Below, one piece after another: positions 6,982 to 13,241 of a stretch of 13,303 nucleotides of DNA. The stretch spans positions 1 to 13,303 of the forward strand of contig CANJPN010000124.1 of assembly GCA_947475855.1 (NCBI GenBank), in the 5' to 3' direction. Both the position numbers and the translations under genes were made by a program. The notes beneath the pieces are model-generated. The model was not told the DNA's origin and ran no database searches. It was given only the letters and a program-made list of their open reading frames with translations. Source of the DNA: Bradyrhizobiaceae bacterium. Lineage in GTDB: Bacteria; Pseudomonadota; Alphaproteobacteria; Rhizobiales; Hyphomicrobiaceae. Every line of letters begins with the position of its first letter. Within the stretch, counting starts at the first letter, position 1.

Positions 6982-8490
6982 ATGCCCAAGCGCGTACTCA
7001 TCGTCGACGACGATCCGGCCCAACGCCGCATTCTCGAAGAGACCGTCAAGCGATTCGGATTCGAGACCCAGACTGCAAGCTCCGGCGAGCAGGCTATCCA
7101 AATCATCGAAGCGGCGGACCACCAAGCCATCAGCCTCGTGCTCTTGGATCTCGTCATGCCCGGTACAGACGGCTCGGCCGTTCTGGCCCATTTGCATGGC
7201 AAGGCCTCGGTTCCACCGATCATCGTACTCACCGCAAACGGATCGATCGACAGCGCCATCGGCGCGATGCGCGCTGGCGCCGTCGACTTCGTCGTCAAGC
7301 CTGCAAGCCCTGAAAGGCTCGAGGTCTCGATGCGCTCCGCGCTCAAGATCGAGGCCCTCGCCGGCGAGATCACCCGCATCAAGAAGCGCGCCGAAGGCAC
7401 GCTGACGTTCGGAGACTTGATCATCCGCGGCGACGCGATGCACCGGGTCATTGCGCTCGGCAAGCGTGCGGCGGCATCCAACATTCCCGTCCTGATCGAG
7501 GGCGAATCCGGCGTCGGCAAAGAGCTGATCGCGCGGGCCATCCAGGGCGAGAGCGAGCGGCGGTCGAAGCCGTTCGTCACCGTAAACTGCGGCGCGATCC
7601 CGGAAAACCTCGTCGAGTCGATCCTGTTCGGTCACGAGAAGGGTTCGTTCACCGGCGCCACGGATCGGCGCATCGGCAAGTTCCAGGAAGCCGACGGCGG
7701 CACGTTGTTCCTCGACGAAGTCGGCGAGCTTCCGCTCGAAGCGCAAGTGAAGCTGCTGCGCGCACTGCAAGAAGGCGAGATCGATCCCGTCGGCTCGAAA
7801 CGCCCCGTCAAGGTCAATTTCCGGCTCATCTCGGCCACCAACCGAGACATGATCCAGCAGGTGAAAGAAGGCAAGTTCCGCGAGGATCTCTACTATCGCC
7901 TCAACGTCTTCCCGGTCTGGGTACCGCCGCTGCGTGAGCGGCTCGGCGACGTGGCCGAACTCGCCCAGCATTTCATCGCCAGGTTCGCGGCCGAAGAGGG
8001 CAAACGGGTCTCCTCCCTCAGCCCCGAGGCACTTCGGATGTTGTCGGCCTATTCTTGGCCGGGCAATGTACGCCAGCTTGAGAACGCCATGTTCCGCGCG
8101 ATCGTTTTGGCCGATGCATCGGAACTCACGGTTTCGGAATTCCCGCAGATCGCCGCCCAGGTCGACGGGTTCACGGCTGAAATTCCGGCCGCGCCATCCG
8201 TGGTACAGAAGGCGCCTGCCTACACGGGCCCGGCGCTGCTTGGAGCGGAGGACACGGTTCCGCGCACAGTTGAACTCAAGGACGGAGCCAACGGCACCGC
8301 GCTCGGCATTCCCGCCGTCGACGACGGCGGCGAAGTGCGGCCACTCAACGAGATCGAGGCCGACATGATCCGCCTCGCACTCGGCCGGTATCGCGGCCAC
8401 ATGACGGAGGTCGCCAAGCGCCTCGGCATCGGCCGTTCCACTCTCTATCGGAAGATGCAGGAATACGGTCTCGAACCGCGCACGACCTAA
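6982..8490 (+). CDS. Sigma-54-dependent two-component response regulator (NtrC family)
   Basis: A 502-residue activator with three domains. The receiver (residues 3-120) carries the acidic pocket D9-D11, phospho-acceptor D56 in LVLLDLVMPG, T84 and K106. The AAA+ domain (about 143-378) has Walker A GESGVGKE (174-181), the sigma-54 contact loop as GSFTGA (221-226) rather than GAFTGA, Walker B GGTLFLDEVGEL (239-250), and ATNRD with REDLYYRLNVFPV. A Fis-type HTH is at about 474-497 (TEVAKRLGIGRSTLYRKMQEYG). A loose linker of about 65 residues joins AAA+ and HTH. The ATG at 6982 starts the receiver at its first strand; an upstream in-frame TTG at 6919 only adds non-conserved residues. The Shine-Dalgarno is weak (GTAGAG). 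It precedes the L,D-transpeptidase gene in the same direction, so envelope-stress control is plausible. The cognate kinase is not in the window. Confidence 0.95.
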   Translation: MPKRVLIVDDDPAQRRILEETVKRFGFETQTASSGEQAIQIIEAADHQAISLVLLDLVMPGTDGSAVLAHLHGKASVPPIIVLTANGSIDSAIGAMRAGAVDFVVKPASPERLEVSMRSALKIEALAGEITRIKKRAEGTLTFGDLIIRGDAMHRVIALGKRAAASNIPVLIEGESGVGKELIARAIQGESERRSKPFVTVNCGAIPENLVESILFGHEKGSFTGATDRRIGKFQEADGGTLFLDEVGELPLEAQVKLLRALQEGEIDPVGSKRPVKVNFRLISATNRDMIQQVKEGKFREDLYYRLNVFPVWVPPLRERLGDVAELAQHFIARFAAEEGKRVSSLSPEALRMLSAYSWPGNVRQLENAMFRAIVLADASELTVSEFPQIAAQVDGFTAEIPAAPSVVQKAPAYTGPALLGAEDTVPRTVELKDGANGTALGIPAVDDGGEVRPLNEIEADMIRLALGRYRGHMTEVAKRLGIGRSTLYRKMQEYGLEPRTT

Positions 8491-8508
8491 GGCTGGTGTA
8501 GCGCATCT

Positions 8509-8549
8509 GACATTTGCTCGCTACCAAGCTGCGGTGGGAAGCAAATGTC
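8509..8549. repeat. 9-bp inverted repeat downstream of the response regulator
   Basis: GACATTTGC (8509-8517) and GCAAATGTC (8541-8549) are exact reverse complements around a 23-nt loop, 19 bp after the regulator's stop. No T-run follows. Options are a 3'-end stabilising or terminating hairpin, a dispersed intergenic palindrome, or an operator in the leader region of the downstream gene. Nothing else recognisable was found in the 277-bp gap. Confidence 0.4.
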
Positions 8550-8767
8550 GGAGCCGGAACACGAGTGGCCGGCAGCAGTGTTGCCGCGCCGGTGACTTGC
8601 CCATGCCGCAATCGGCGTTCACCTGCACACTCGGCGACGGTCACGCGGCATGGCCGTCGCCTCTGACACGTTTGTGAGCTTTGCCGCGCAACACTTACTG
8701 CGGTTGGCGACTTTCCATGTTCGGAGACCTGCGCTAGTTTCGCCGCGCAGTCAGGAGGGTTTGGGCA

Positions 8768-10492
8768 ATGAAGTTAGTACCTGGCGGATCGGCATCCGCT
8801 CTGGCAATCGCTCTGGCAATAGGTCTCTTGTTCCCAAGTTCCAGGCTGACAAATCCCGTATTCGCCCAAACCGTCGATGCGGCGGGCGCACCATCACAGA
8901 CGGAGAGCATGCGCGCCGCTCCTGCGGAGCCAACACTCGCGATGCGCGCGGGCGAACGCGCGCAAGTGCTCGGAAAAGCGGCTGCACACACGGACGATCT
9001 CGCCGCAATCAAGGCCTACTACGCGGCCAACCCGGACAAGCCGCTGTGGATCGAGGCAGCGGCACTTTCTCGCAGAGCCAGGGCCGCGATCGACGAGATC
9101 GGGAAAGCCGATGACTGGGGCCTGAAGGCTTCGAACTTCGACTTGCCGAAGCTCGCTTCCAGCGACCTCAATGCGCTCGCCGATGCAGAAGCGCAGCTTT
9201 CGCTTGCCGTTCTGAAATACGCCCGGCATGCGCGTGGGGGCCGGATCGATCCATCGCATTTGACCGACGCCATCGATCGGACGGCAAATCTCGTCTCGCC
9301 AGCCAAGGTGCTAACCGATATCGCGGCTGCTGCCTCGACCGACGACTATTTGCGCCAACTGCATCCGAAGCATCCGCACTTCGAGCGGCTGCGGCAGCTC
9401 TACCTTTCGCTGCGCGCCGGCAAGGTCGAGCCGCCATCGCCGCCCGTGGTCGCGGAAGCCGCTGAGGAAGAAACCGCGGGCAGGCGTCCCGGGAAAAAGA
9501 AGAAGAAGGTTGCTGCACCCGCTGCGCCGCCGCCGGTCACTGCCGAACGCGTGCTGTTCAACATGGAGCAGTGGCGCTGGATGCCCGACGACCTCGGCCA
9601 CCTCCACGTGATGGTCAACATCCCCGAGTTCCAGTTGCGGATGATGAAGGACGGCAAGCCGATTCACGTCGAGCGCGTGGTCACCGGCAGCGTCGCCAAC
9701 CAGACGCCCATCTTCTCCAAGAAGATGGAGACCGTGGTGTTCCAGCCTGGCTGGGGCGTGCCGCCGAGCATCAAGGTCAAGGAACTGCTTCCAGGTCTGC
9801 TGGCCGGGCGCGATCCGGTCGGCAGCCGCGGCTGGAGGATGTCGTATCGCGGCCGAGAGGTTTCGGCCTCGTCGATCAATTGGCGTGCGGTCGACATCCG
9901 CAAGGTCAGCATCGTGCAGCCGCCTGGGCCGTCGAACGCACTTGGCATGGTCAAGTTCCTGTTCCCAAATAAGCACGACGTGTACTTGCACGATACGCCA
10001 TCCAAAGCGCTCTTCAACGCCGAGATGCGTGCGTTCAGCCATGGCTGCGTACGCGTCAGGAATCCGATGCGCTTTGCGGAGATGATCTTTGCGGAGACCG
10101 GCGGGTGGTCGCCAACGCGGGTCGCGAGCCTCGCGCGCGGCAAGCCCGAGAACCAGGTTCCGGTGCCCGGCGAGATCGGCGTGCACATCACGTACTTCAC
10201 GATCGTGGTGGACGACGATGGCAAGATACAAAGCTATCGCGACGTCTACGGCCACGAAGCACGGCTCCATGGTGCACTCGATGGCCGGCTAAGTCATGTT
10301 GCGCGCAAGACCCAAGACCTCAACTCCGTGCGTACCTCGCTGATCGGACGCGCTCCTGCCCGTCGTGTTGCCAGTTCCTACGACGATGACGACGGACCGC
10401 GGGCTCGCGGTTCGTCGGGACGTTCGCGAGGCACAGCCGGACGGCCTGTCAACCGCAGCGGCGGCGGTGGTTTCTTCTGGTTCACCAACTGA
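8768..10492 (+). CDS. Murein L,D-transpeptidase (YcbB/LdtD-like, YkuD catalytic domain)
   Basis: A 574-residue periplasmic enzyme that would form 3-3 (or related) cross-links between peptidoglycan stem peptides. A signal peptide (residues 1-34, ending VFAQ) is followed by a helical scaffold region (about 75-215) of the YcbB type, with the motif NPDKPLWIE. A low-complexity Lys-rich linker (PGKKKKK, 241-247) comes next. The C-terminal half has RVLFNMEQWRWMPDD (261-275), VNIPEFQLRMM (283-293) and the YkuD active site HDTPSK (408-413) with SHGCVRV, giving H425 and nucleophile C427. A basic, Gly/Arg-rich tail (about 525-570) may bind the wall. AGGAGG lies 9 nt before the ATG. The signal peptide contains a 12-bp tandem duplication. 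All catalytic residues are present, so it is probably functional. A link to the upstream regulator is inferred from position only. Confidence 0.93.
   Translation: MKLVPGGSASALAIALAIGLLFPSSRLTNPVFAQTVDAAGAPSQTESMRAAPAEPTLAMRAGERAQVLGKAAAHTDDLAAIKAYYAANPDKPLWIEAAALSRRARAAIDEIGKADDWGLKASNFDLPKLASSDLNALADAEAQLSLAVLKYARHARGGRIDPSHLTDAIDRTANLVSPAKVLTDIAAAASTDDYLRQLHPKHPHFERLRQLYLSLRAGKVEPPSPPVVAEAAEEETAGRRPGKKKKKVAAPAAPPPVTAERVLFNMEQWRWMPDDLGHLHVMVNIPEFQLRMMKDGKPIHVERVVTGSVANQTPIFSKKMETVVFQPGWGVPPSIKVKELLPGLLAGRDPVGSRGWRMSYRGREVSASSINWRAVDIRKVSIVQPPGPSNALGMVKFLFPNKHDVYLHDTPSKALFNAEMRAFSHGCVRVRNPMRFAEMIFAETGGWSPTRVASLARGKPENQVPVPGEIGVHITYFTIVVDDDGKIQSYRDVYGHEARLHGALDGRLSHVARKTQDLNSVRTSLIGRAPARRVASSYDDDDGPRARGSSGRSRGTAGRPVNRSGGGGFFWFTN
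8797..8820 (+). repeat. 12-bp perfect tandem duplication in the transpeptidase signal peptide
   Basis: CGCTCTGGCAAT occurs twice head-to-tail (8797-8808, 8809-8820). It encodes the repeated Ala-Leu-Ala-Ile of the hydrophobic core. The length, a multiple of three, keeps the frame; replication slippage is the likely origin. Confidence 0.8.
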
Positions 10493-10515
10493 CGCCGTGA
10501 TCGAATGTTGCGATG

Positions 10516-10542
10516 CGGCGCCCGCGCCGACCGCGTTTGCGG
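10516..10542 (+). terminator. GC-rich hairpins after the transpeptidase, weak terminator candidate
   Basis: CGGCG-CCCG-CGCCG (10516-10529) is followed at once by CCGC-GTTT-GCGG (10531-10542), within 50 bp after the transpeptidase stop. There is no uninterrupted T-run, so termination here would be inefficient or Rho-assisted. It separates the transpeptidase from the tRNA promoter. Confidence 0.25.
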
Positions 10543-10560
10543 CGTCTCCTGTGGGGTTGC

Positions 10561-10590
10561 TTGACAACAAGGCGGCGACCCCTCTAGAAA
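10561..10590 (+). promoter_or_regulatory. Promoter of the tRNA-Ala gene
   Basis: A consensus -35 TTGACA (10561-10566) is followed after 18 bp by TAGAAA (10585-10590), or after 16 bp by TCTAGA. Transcription would start about 5-7 bp before the mature tRNA 5' end at 10602. A perfect -35 is expected for a stable-RNA gene. Confidence 0.62.
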
Positions 10591-10601
10591 TTCGCGCTCA
10601 T

Positions 10602-10677
10602 GGGGCCGTAGCTCAGATGGGAGAGCGCTGCAATCGCACTGCAGAGGTCAGGGGTTCGATTCCCCTCGGCTCCACCA
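10602..10677 (+). tRNA. tRNA-Ala (anticodon CGC), CCA encoded
   Basis: The cloverleaf folds fully in 76 nt. The acceptor stem is GGGGCCG/CGGCTCC with the G3:U70 pair that identifies alanine tRNAs. The D stem is GCTC/GAGC, the anticodon stem CTGCA/TGCAG, and the T arm AGGGG-TTCGATT-CCCCT. The discriminator A and CCA are encoded. The seven-base anticodon loop is ATCGCAC, with U33 and anticodon CGC, reading GCG codons. Its 3' end is the apparent integration site of the element that follows: a tyrosine recombinase gene on the opposite strand reads into it and stops at 10648. Confidence 0.96.
10648..10677. other. Probable left attachment site (attL) in the 3' end of tRNA-Ala
   Basis: Tyrosine recombinases commonly insert elements into the 3' half of tRNA genes while regenerating the tRNA. 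Here an integrase gene directly abuts and overlaps the tRNA 3' end. The core is assigned to the T arm and CCA end by analogy. I searched by eye for a second copy of the tRNA tail within the window and found none, so attR must lie beyond position 13303 or be lost. The exact core limits are unknown. Confidence 0.5.
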
Positions 10678-10717
10678 ACCCTCTTCCAGGCCCTTTGAAG
10701 TATTGAGATTTTTCGGC

Positions 10718-10754
10718 AGGATTCCCAACCCTCGCGGATCGGTTTGGGAATCCT
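10718..10754. repeat. 11-bp inverted repeat between tRNA and integrase catalytic region
   Basis: AGGATTCCCAA (10718-10728) pairs perfectly with TTGGGAATCCT (10744-10754) around a 15-nt loop. It lies in the last ~35 codons of the integrase frame, after the conserved domain, 41 bp from the tRNA. It could be recombinase or excisionase arm-site DNA, or an RNA hairpin that limits transcription between tRNA and int. There is no T-run on either strand on the correct side. Confidence 0.5.
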
Positions 10755-11797
10755 TCCTCGGTTTCGGGGGCGAAAGGCGGCGCATGGCCGCCTGAGCAAG
10801 CTTCCGCTGCTCGGCCGCTTTCGTGTAGCGCGAGACTTCGGCAAGCGTGGCGTGACCGGTGATGGCGGCGATCTCGTTCGCGGTGCAGCCCGCTTCCGCC
10901 AACCGGCGCGCCGCAGCCTTGCGAAGGCCGTGAGTCACGCAACGTTCTGGCAATCCCGCCTTTTCGATCTTTACCGCCATAAACCCGCTGCCGAAGCCGT
11001 TCGACGTGAACGGCTGGCCAAAAGCCGTCTGTAGGATCGCCTCGCCGTCGCGATCGGCCGCATCCAGCACCTGTTGCAGCGCAGGATGGATCGGAATCCA
11101 GAGCTTCACGCCACTCGTCCGCTTGGTCTTTAGCGGCGTCACGCAAATGGTGCCGTCCTTCACATCGGCCCACGACATTGTCACCACATCAGAGCGGCGC
11201 TGGCCGGTGTAGAGCAGCAGCGCATAGGCCACCGCTCGGTCGTGCCGATCGGCCACTTGCGCTCGTACTGGGCGAGCTCTTCCTCGGTCCAAGTATGGAA
11301 CTCGCCCTTGGAGAACTTCTTGATGCGCAAGGTCGGATCGTCCTTTCTCCAACCGTTGTCGATGGCGAAGTGGAGCAACACCTTGAGTTTCTGCAGCACG
11401 CTGTTGGCTGCGCCCGGCGTTTCGTGACGCTTGGAAATGATACGCTTGACATGCTCGCGCGTCATCTCGCGAACCAGCCGATGTCCGATTTTCTCTTCTT
11501 CGATCAAACGTTCAATGACGCTCCGATAGGACTTCTTGCTAGACGTTGCGAGATCGAGGAATTCGGGGGCCGTGAAGTAGTCCTGCACCAGCCGGTCGAA
11601 CGTACCGGGTTCGCCGCGGAGCTTAGGGCCTTGCTCGGCGCCCCCGCCCAGGGCCGCAATCTCGTAAGCCGCCATGAACTCCGGCGAGCCGGGGCGTCCG
11701 GGCAAGGGGATGCGTGGGCCACGGTCGCGCCGGAAGTAAAGGCGCTCGCGGCCATGGCGATCGACGAACCGATCGATGTACTTCAACTTGATCAAAG

Positions 11798-12064
11798 TCA
11801 CTGATAGTCCGCCCAGCTGTTTTCGCCGTCGCCACCGAATAAGGCATCTTCGCCCCCTTCGCGTGGCAGAGCCTTGAATGCGAGATCCAACTCCTCAACG
11901 TCCCATATGCGCCGCGCGCCGGCAACACGCGGGCGCGGCATCACTCCTTGAGACACAAGCCGACGGAAGAAGGACGGCGACAGAGACAGATAGATCGCTG
12001 CCTCCACTTCGCTCAGCCCACGCCGCAACGGTAGGGCTCGGGATATCTCTTGCTTGCTGCTCAT
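11798..12064 (-). CDS. Small helix-turn-helix protein, probable excisionase (AlpA/Xis-like)
   Basis: An 88-residue protein with an N-terminal winged-HTH/MerR-like fold typical of excisionases and AlpA regulators: GLSEVEAAIYLSLSPSFFRRL (split as GLSEVEAAIYLSLS, helix pair) and a wing ending ARRIWDVEELDLAF (about residues 16-63). An acidic tail follows. It would bind element DNA to direct excision and/or activate the integrase. The stop overlaps the integrase GTG start by four bases (GTGA), so translation is probably coupled. The ATG at 12064 gives the conserved length; the frame upstream to 12109 adds a Cys-rich stretch with no family resemblance. A promoter candidate lies at 12151-12180. Family is fairly sure; the excision role is inferred from context. 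Confidence 0.78.
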   Translation of the reverse strand: MSSKQEISRALPLRRGLSEVEAAIYLSLSPSFFRRLVSQGVMPRPRVAGARRIWDVEELDLAFKALPREGGEDALFGGDGENSWADYQ

Positions 12065-12150
12065 CCTGTCGTGGCCTTCGTTCCGCTCACAGCAGGATTT
12101 GCAGAGCATGCGATCTCATGAAACTCCCGGAACCAAGCTTTCTGAGGGGG

Positions 12151-12180
12151 ATTATGCAGGGGTTTCCACGTCGAAGGCAA
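12151..12180 (-). promoter_or_regulatory. Promoter for the excisionase-integrase pair
   Basis: On the minus strand TTGCCT (12180-12175) is followed after 18 bp by CATAAT (12156-12151), four and five matches to the sigma-70 consensus hexamers. The start point would be near 12144, giving a leader of about 80 nt before the ATG at 12064. Confidence 0.5.
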
Positions 12181-12202
12181 AGTTGCCGGCCTTGCGCGGT
12201 TG

Positions 12203-12227
12203 CCTGAGCAGCTCGGTTCGCCTCAGG
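12203..12227. promoter_or_regulatory. 6-bp dyad just upstream of the xis/int promoter
   Basis: CCTGAG (12203-12208) and CTCAGG (12222-12227) are exact reverse complements with centres 19 bp apart, placed 23 bp upstream of the -35 element of the candidate promoter. The position suits an activator or repressor site; which protein binds is unknown. Confidence 0.3.
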
Positions 12228-13091
12228 TTATGCTACTCTGCAAGTGAGCAAATCTGTGCGGGCTTACACCGAGCGGCGCAATCGTTCATCGGTATCGACC
12301 CCCATGATTGAAAGATAAACCGCCCACATGAAGTAACAGTAGGTTTACTGCAGAAGCCATATCCAGAAGATTAGCGGACGCTCCACGTCTCCACGTGGAC
12401 CCACTCATCATGGATCACGAGGATCGTCAGGACTTGTCGCGCCGGGCCAAACGGCGGCGCTCTCTCGCGGCACGCGCGAGGATATCGATCGTTGCGTCCA
12501 AATCGCTGTGCGCCTGGACCGCCCCAGCCAGCACGTAAGAATTCTCACTGGTACTATATTCTGCGTGCCCCAAGATTCCCTGCACCTGATGAACGTTCAC
12601 CGGATCGTGCAATGCCATGGTGGTAGCAGCGATCTTTCGCACCGTATGAACCGTAACGCGCTCGCCGAATTTTTGCTCGGTCAGACGCGAGAACGTGTCG
12701 AGGAACTGCTGCGGTGTCATAGGTCGCCCCTTCTCGTTGATCCAAAGGGCATTACCCGCGTAGCCGCTCAACCTGCAAAGATCCGTTCGGTGCTGATTTA
12801 AGTAGGTTTCCAGGAACGGCACCAATTTGGTTGGTATCACTCCAGATTGGTAGCGGCGCTGCTTGTTCTCATGAGCGTGCGCTCGCATTCTCCACAAACC
12901 TCCCTCGCGCGTCAGGCTGGTCCACAACTGCATGTTGGTGAAAACCCCTTTTCGCCACGGGCGGCAGGCGATAAGGCTAATCTGCAGGCCCCAGCAGTAA
13001 ATTGCGCCGACTGGTACTCTTGCTTCAAGCGCAAGCAGGCTGGCATTCTGCATAAGGTCAATGCCCAAGGCCTGTAAGTCCGCCGACGAAA

Positions 13092-13108
13092 CCTGGGCGC
13101 GTCCCAGG
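13092..13108. repeat. Short perfect hairpin at the junction of recombinase homology and degenerate DNA
   Basis: CCTGGG (13092-13097) and CCCAGG (13103-13108) flank a CGCGT loop. It lies exactly where recognisable recombinase sequence begins on the minus strand. Role unknown. Confidence 0.4.
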
Positions 13109-13138
13109 ACGTGGTGTACGAGGCGGGGGAGGCAAGGG

Positions 13139-13197
13139 GCCCCGCGGCGTTGCGCGTAGGGAGGCCGTTGGCCGACCGGAGAGCAACGCCGCGGGGC
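13139..13197. repeat. Perfect 15-bp inverted repeat with internal palindrome
   Basis: GCCCCGCGGCGTTGC (13139-13153) and GCAACGCCGCGGGGC (13183-13197) are exact reverse complements around 29 nt. The loop itself holds GGCC-GTT-GGCC (13163-13173), so a cruciform or branched RNA could form. A run of seven A follows at 13201. For a plus-strand transcript this is not a terminator; for a minus-strand transcript the T-run would precede the stem. It may be a mobile palindrome, a recombinase/replication site or an RNA element. No flanking target duplication was found. Confidence 0.7.
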
Positions 13198-13227
13198 GCC
13201 AAAAAAATTTCTTCCCCGCTGTCCACA

Positions 13228-13241
13228 GCCCCTGAGGGGGC
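13228..13241. repeat. GC-rich mini-hairpin near the window end
   Basis: GCCCC (13228-13232) and GGGGC (13237-13241) flank a TGAG loop. It is the third hairpin within 150 bp, after those at 13092 and 13139. Confidence 0.4.

Larger units (their letters stand above)
10648..11801 (-). pseudogene. Tyrosine recombinase (phage/island integrase), broken by a one-base frameshift
   Basis: The 5' part, from a GTG at 11801, encodes the arm-binding N-terminus (KYIDRFVDRHGRERLYFRR, then LPGRPGSPEFMAAY) and the SAM-like core-binding domain (about residues 67-165), ending ...EEELAQYERKWPIGTTER. The reading then continues only in another frame as VAYALLLYTGQRRSDVV. One base is missing at about 11228-11235 (GGCCACCG where an intact relative would read like GGCCAGCCG). 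The catalytic part is otherwise complete: Arg in TGQRRSD, Lys in PLKTKRTSG, HGLR, GHATLAEVSRY with the Tyr codon at 10825-10827. Restored length would be about 384 residues, normal for the family. The end, GWWSRGESNP, is read through the tRNA 3' end and stops there. The start overlaps the upstream gene by GTGA. Either a real disabling mutation or a sequencing error. Confidence 0.88.
12065..12426. other. 362-bp non-coding control region of the integrated element
   Basis: No credible gene is seen on either strand. The right part (about 12230-12380) is visibly richer in A/T than the surroundings. It contains a good minus-strand promoter (12151-12180), a CCTGAG/CTCAGG dyad (12203-12227), a CAGTA-GGTT-TACTG hairpin (12337-12350) and the 8-bp palindrome CCACGTGG (12391-12398) preceded by a partial copy CCACGT. 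Such clusters fit binding sites for an excisionase, repressor or recombinase. Confidence 0.5.

Noticed and set aside
6862..8400. 512-codon minus-strand open frame
   Set aside because: Antisense shadow of the sigma-54 response regulator in high-GC DNA. No family resemblance.
8640..8767. Sigma-54 promoter before the transpeptidase
   Set aside because: Looked for GG-N10-GC with TGGC/TTGC context. Fragments such as TGACAC...TTTGC do not have the required spacing or the GG.
9311..10270. 319-codon minus-strand open frame
   Set aside because: Antisense of the L,D-transpeptidase, whose catalytic motifs are complete on the plus strand.
10613..11173. Minus-strand frame ending in GIEPLTSAVRLQRSPI
   Set aside because: The tail is antisense tRNA read as protein, a familiar annotation artefact. 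The rest is a shadow of the integrase, whose motifs lie in the other frames.
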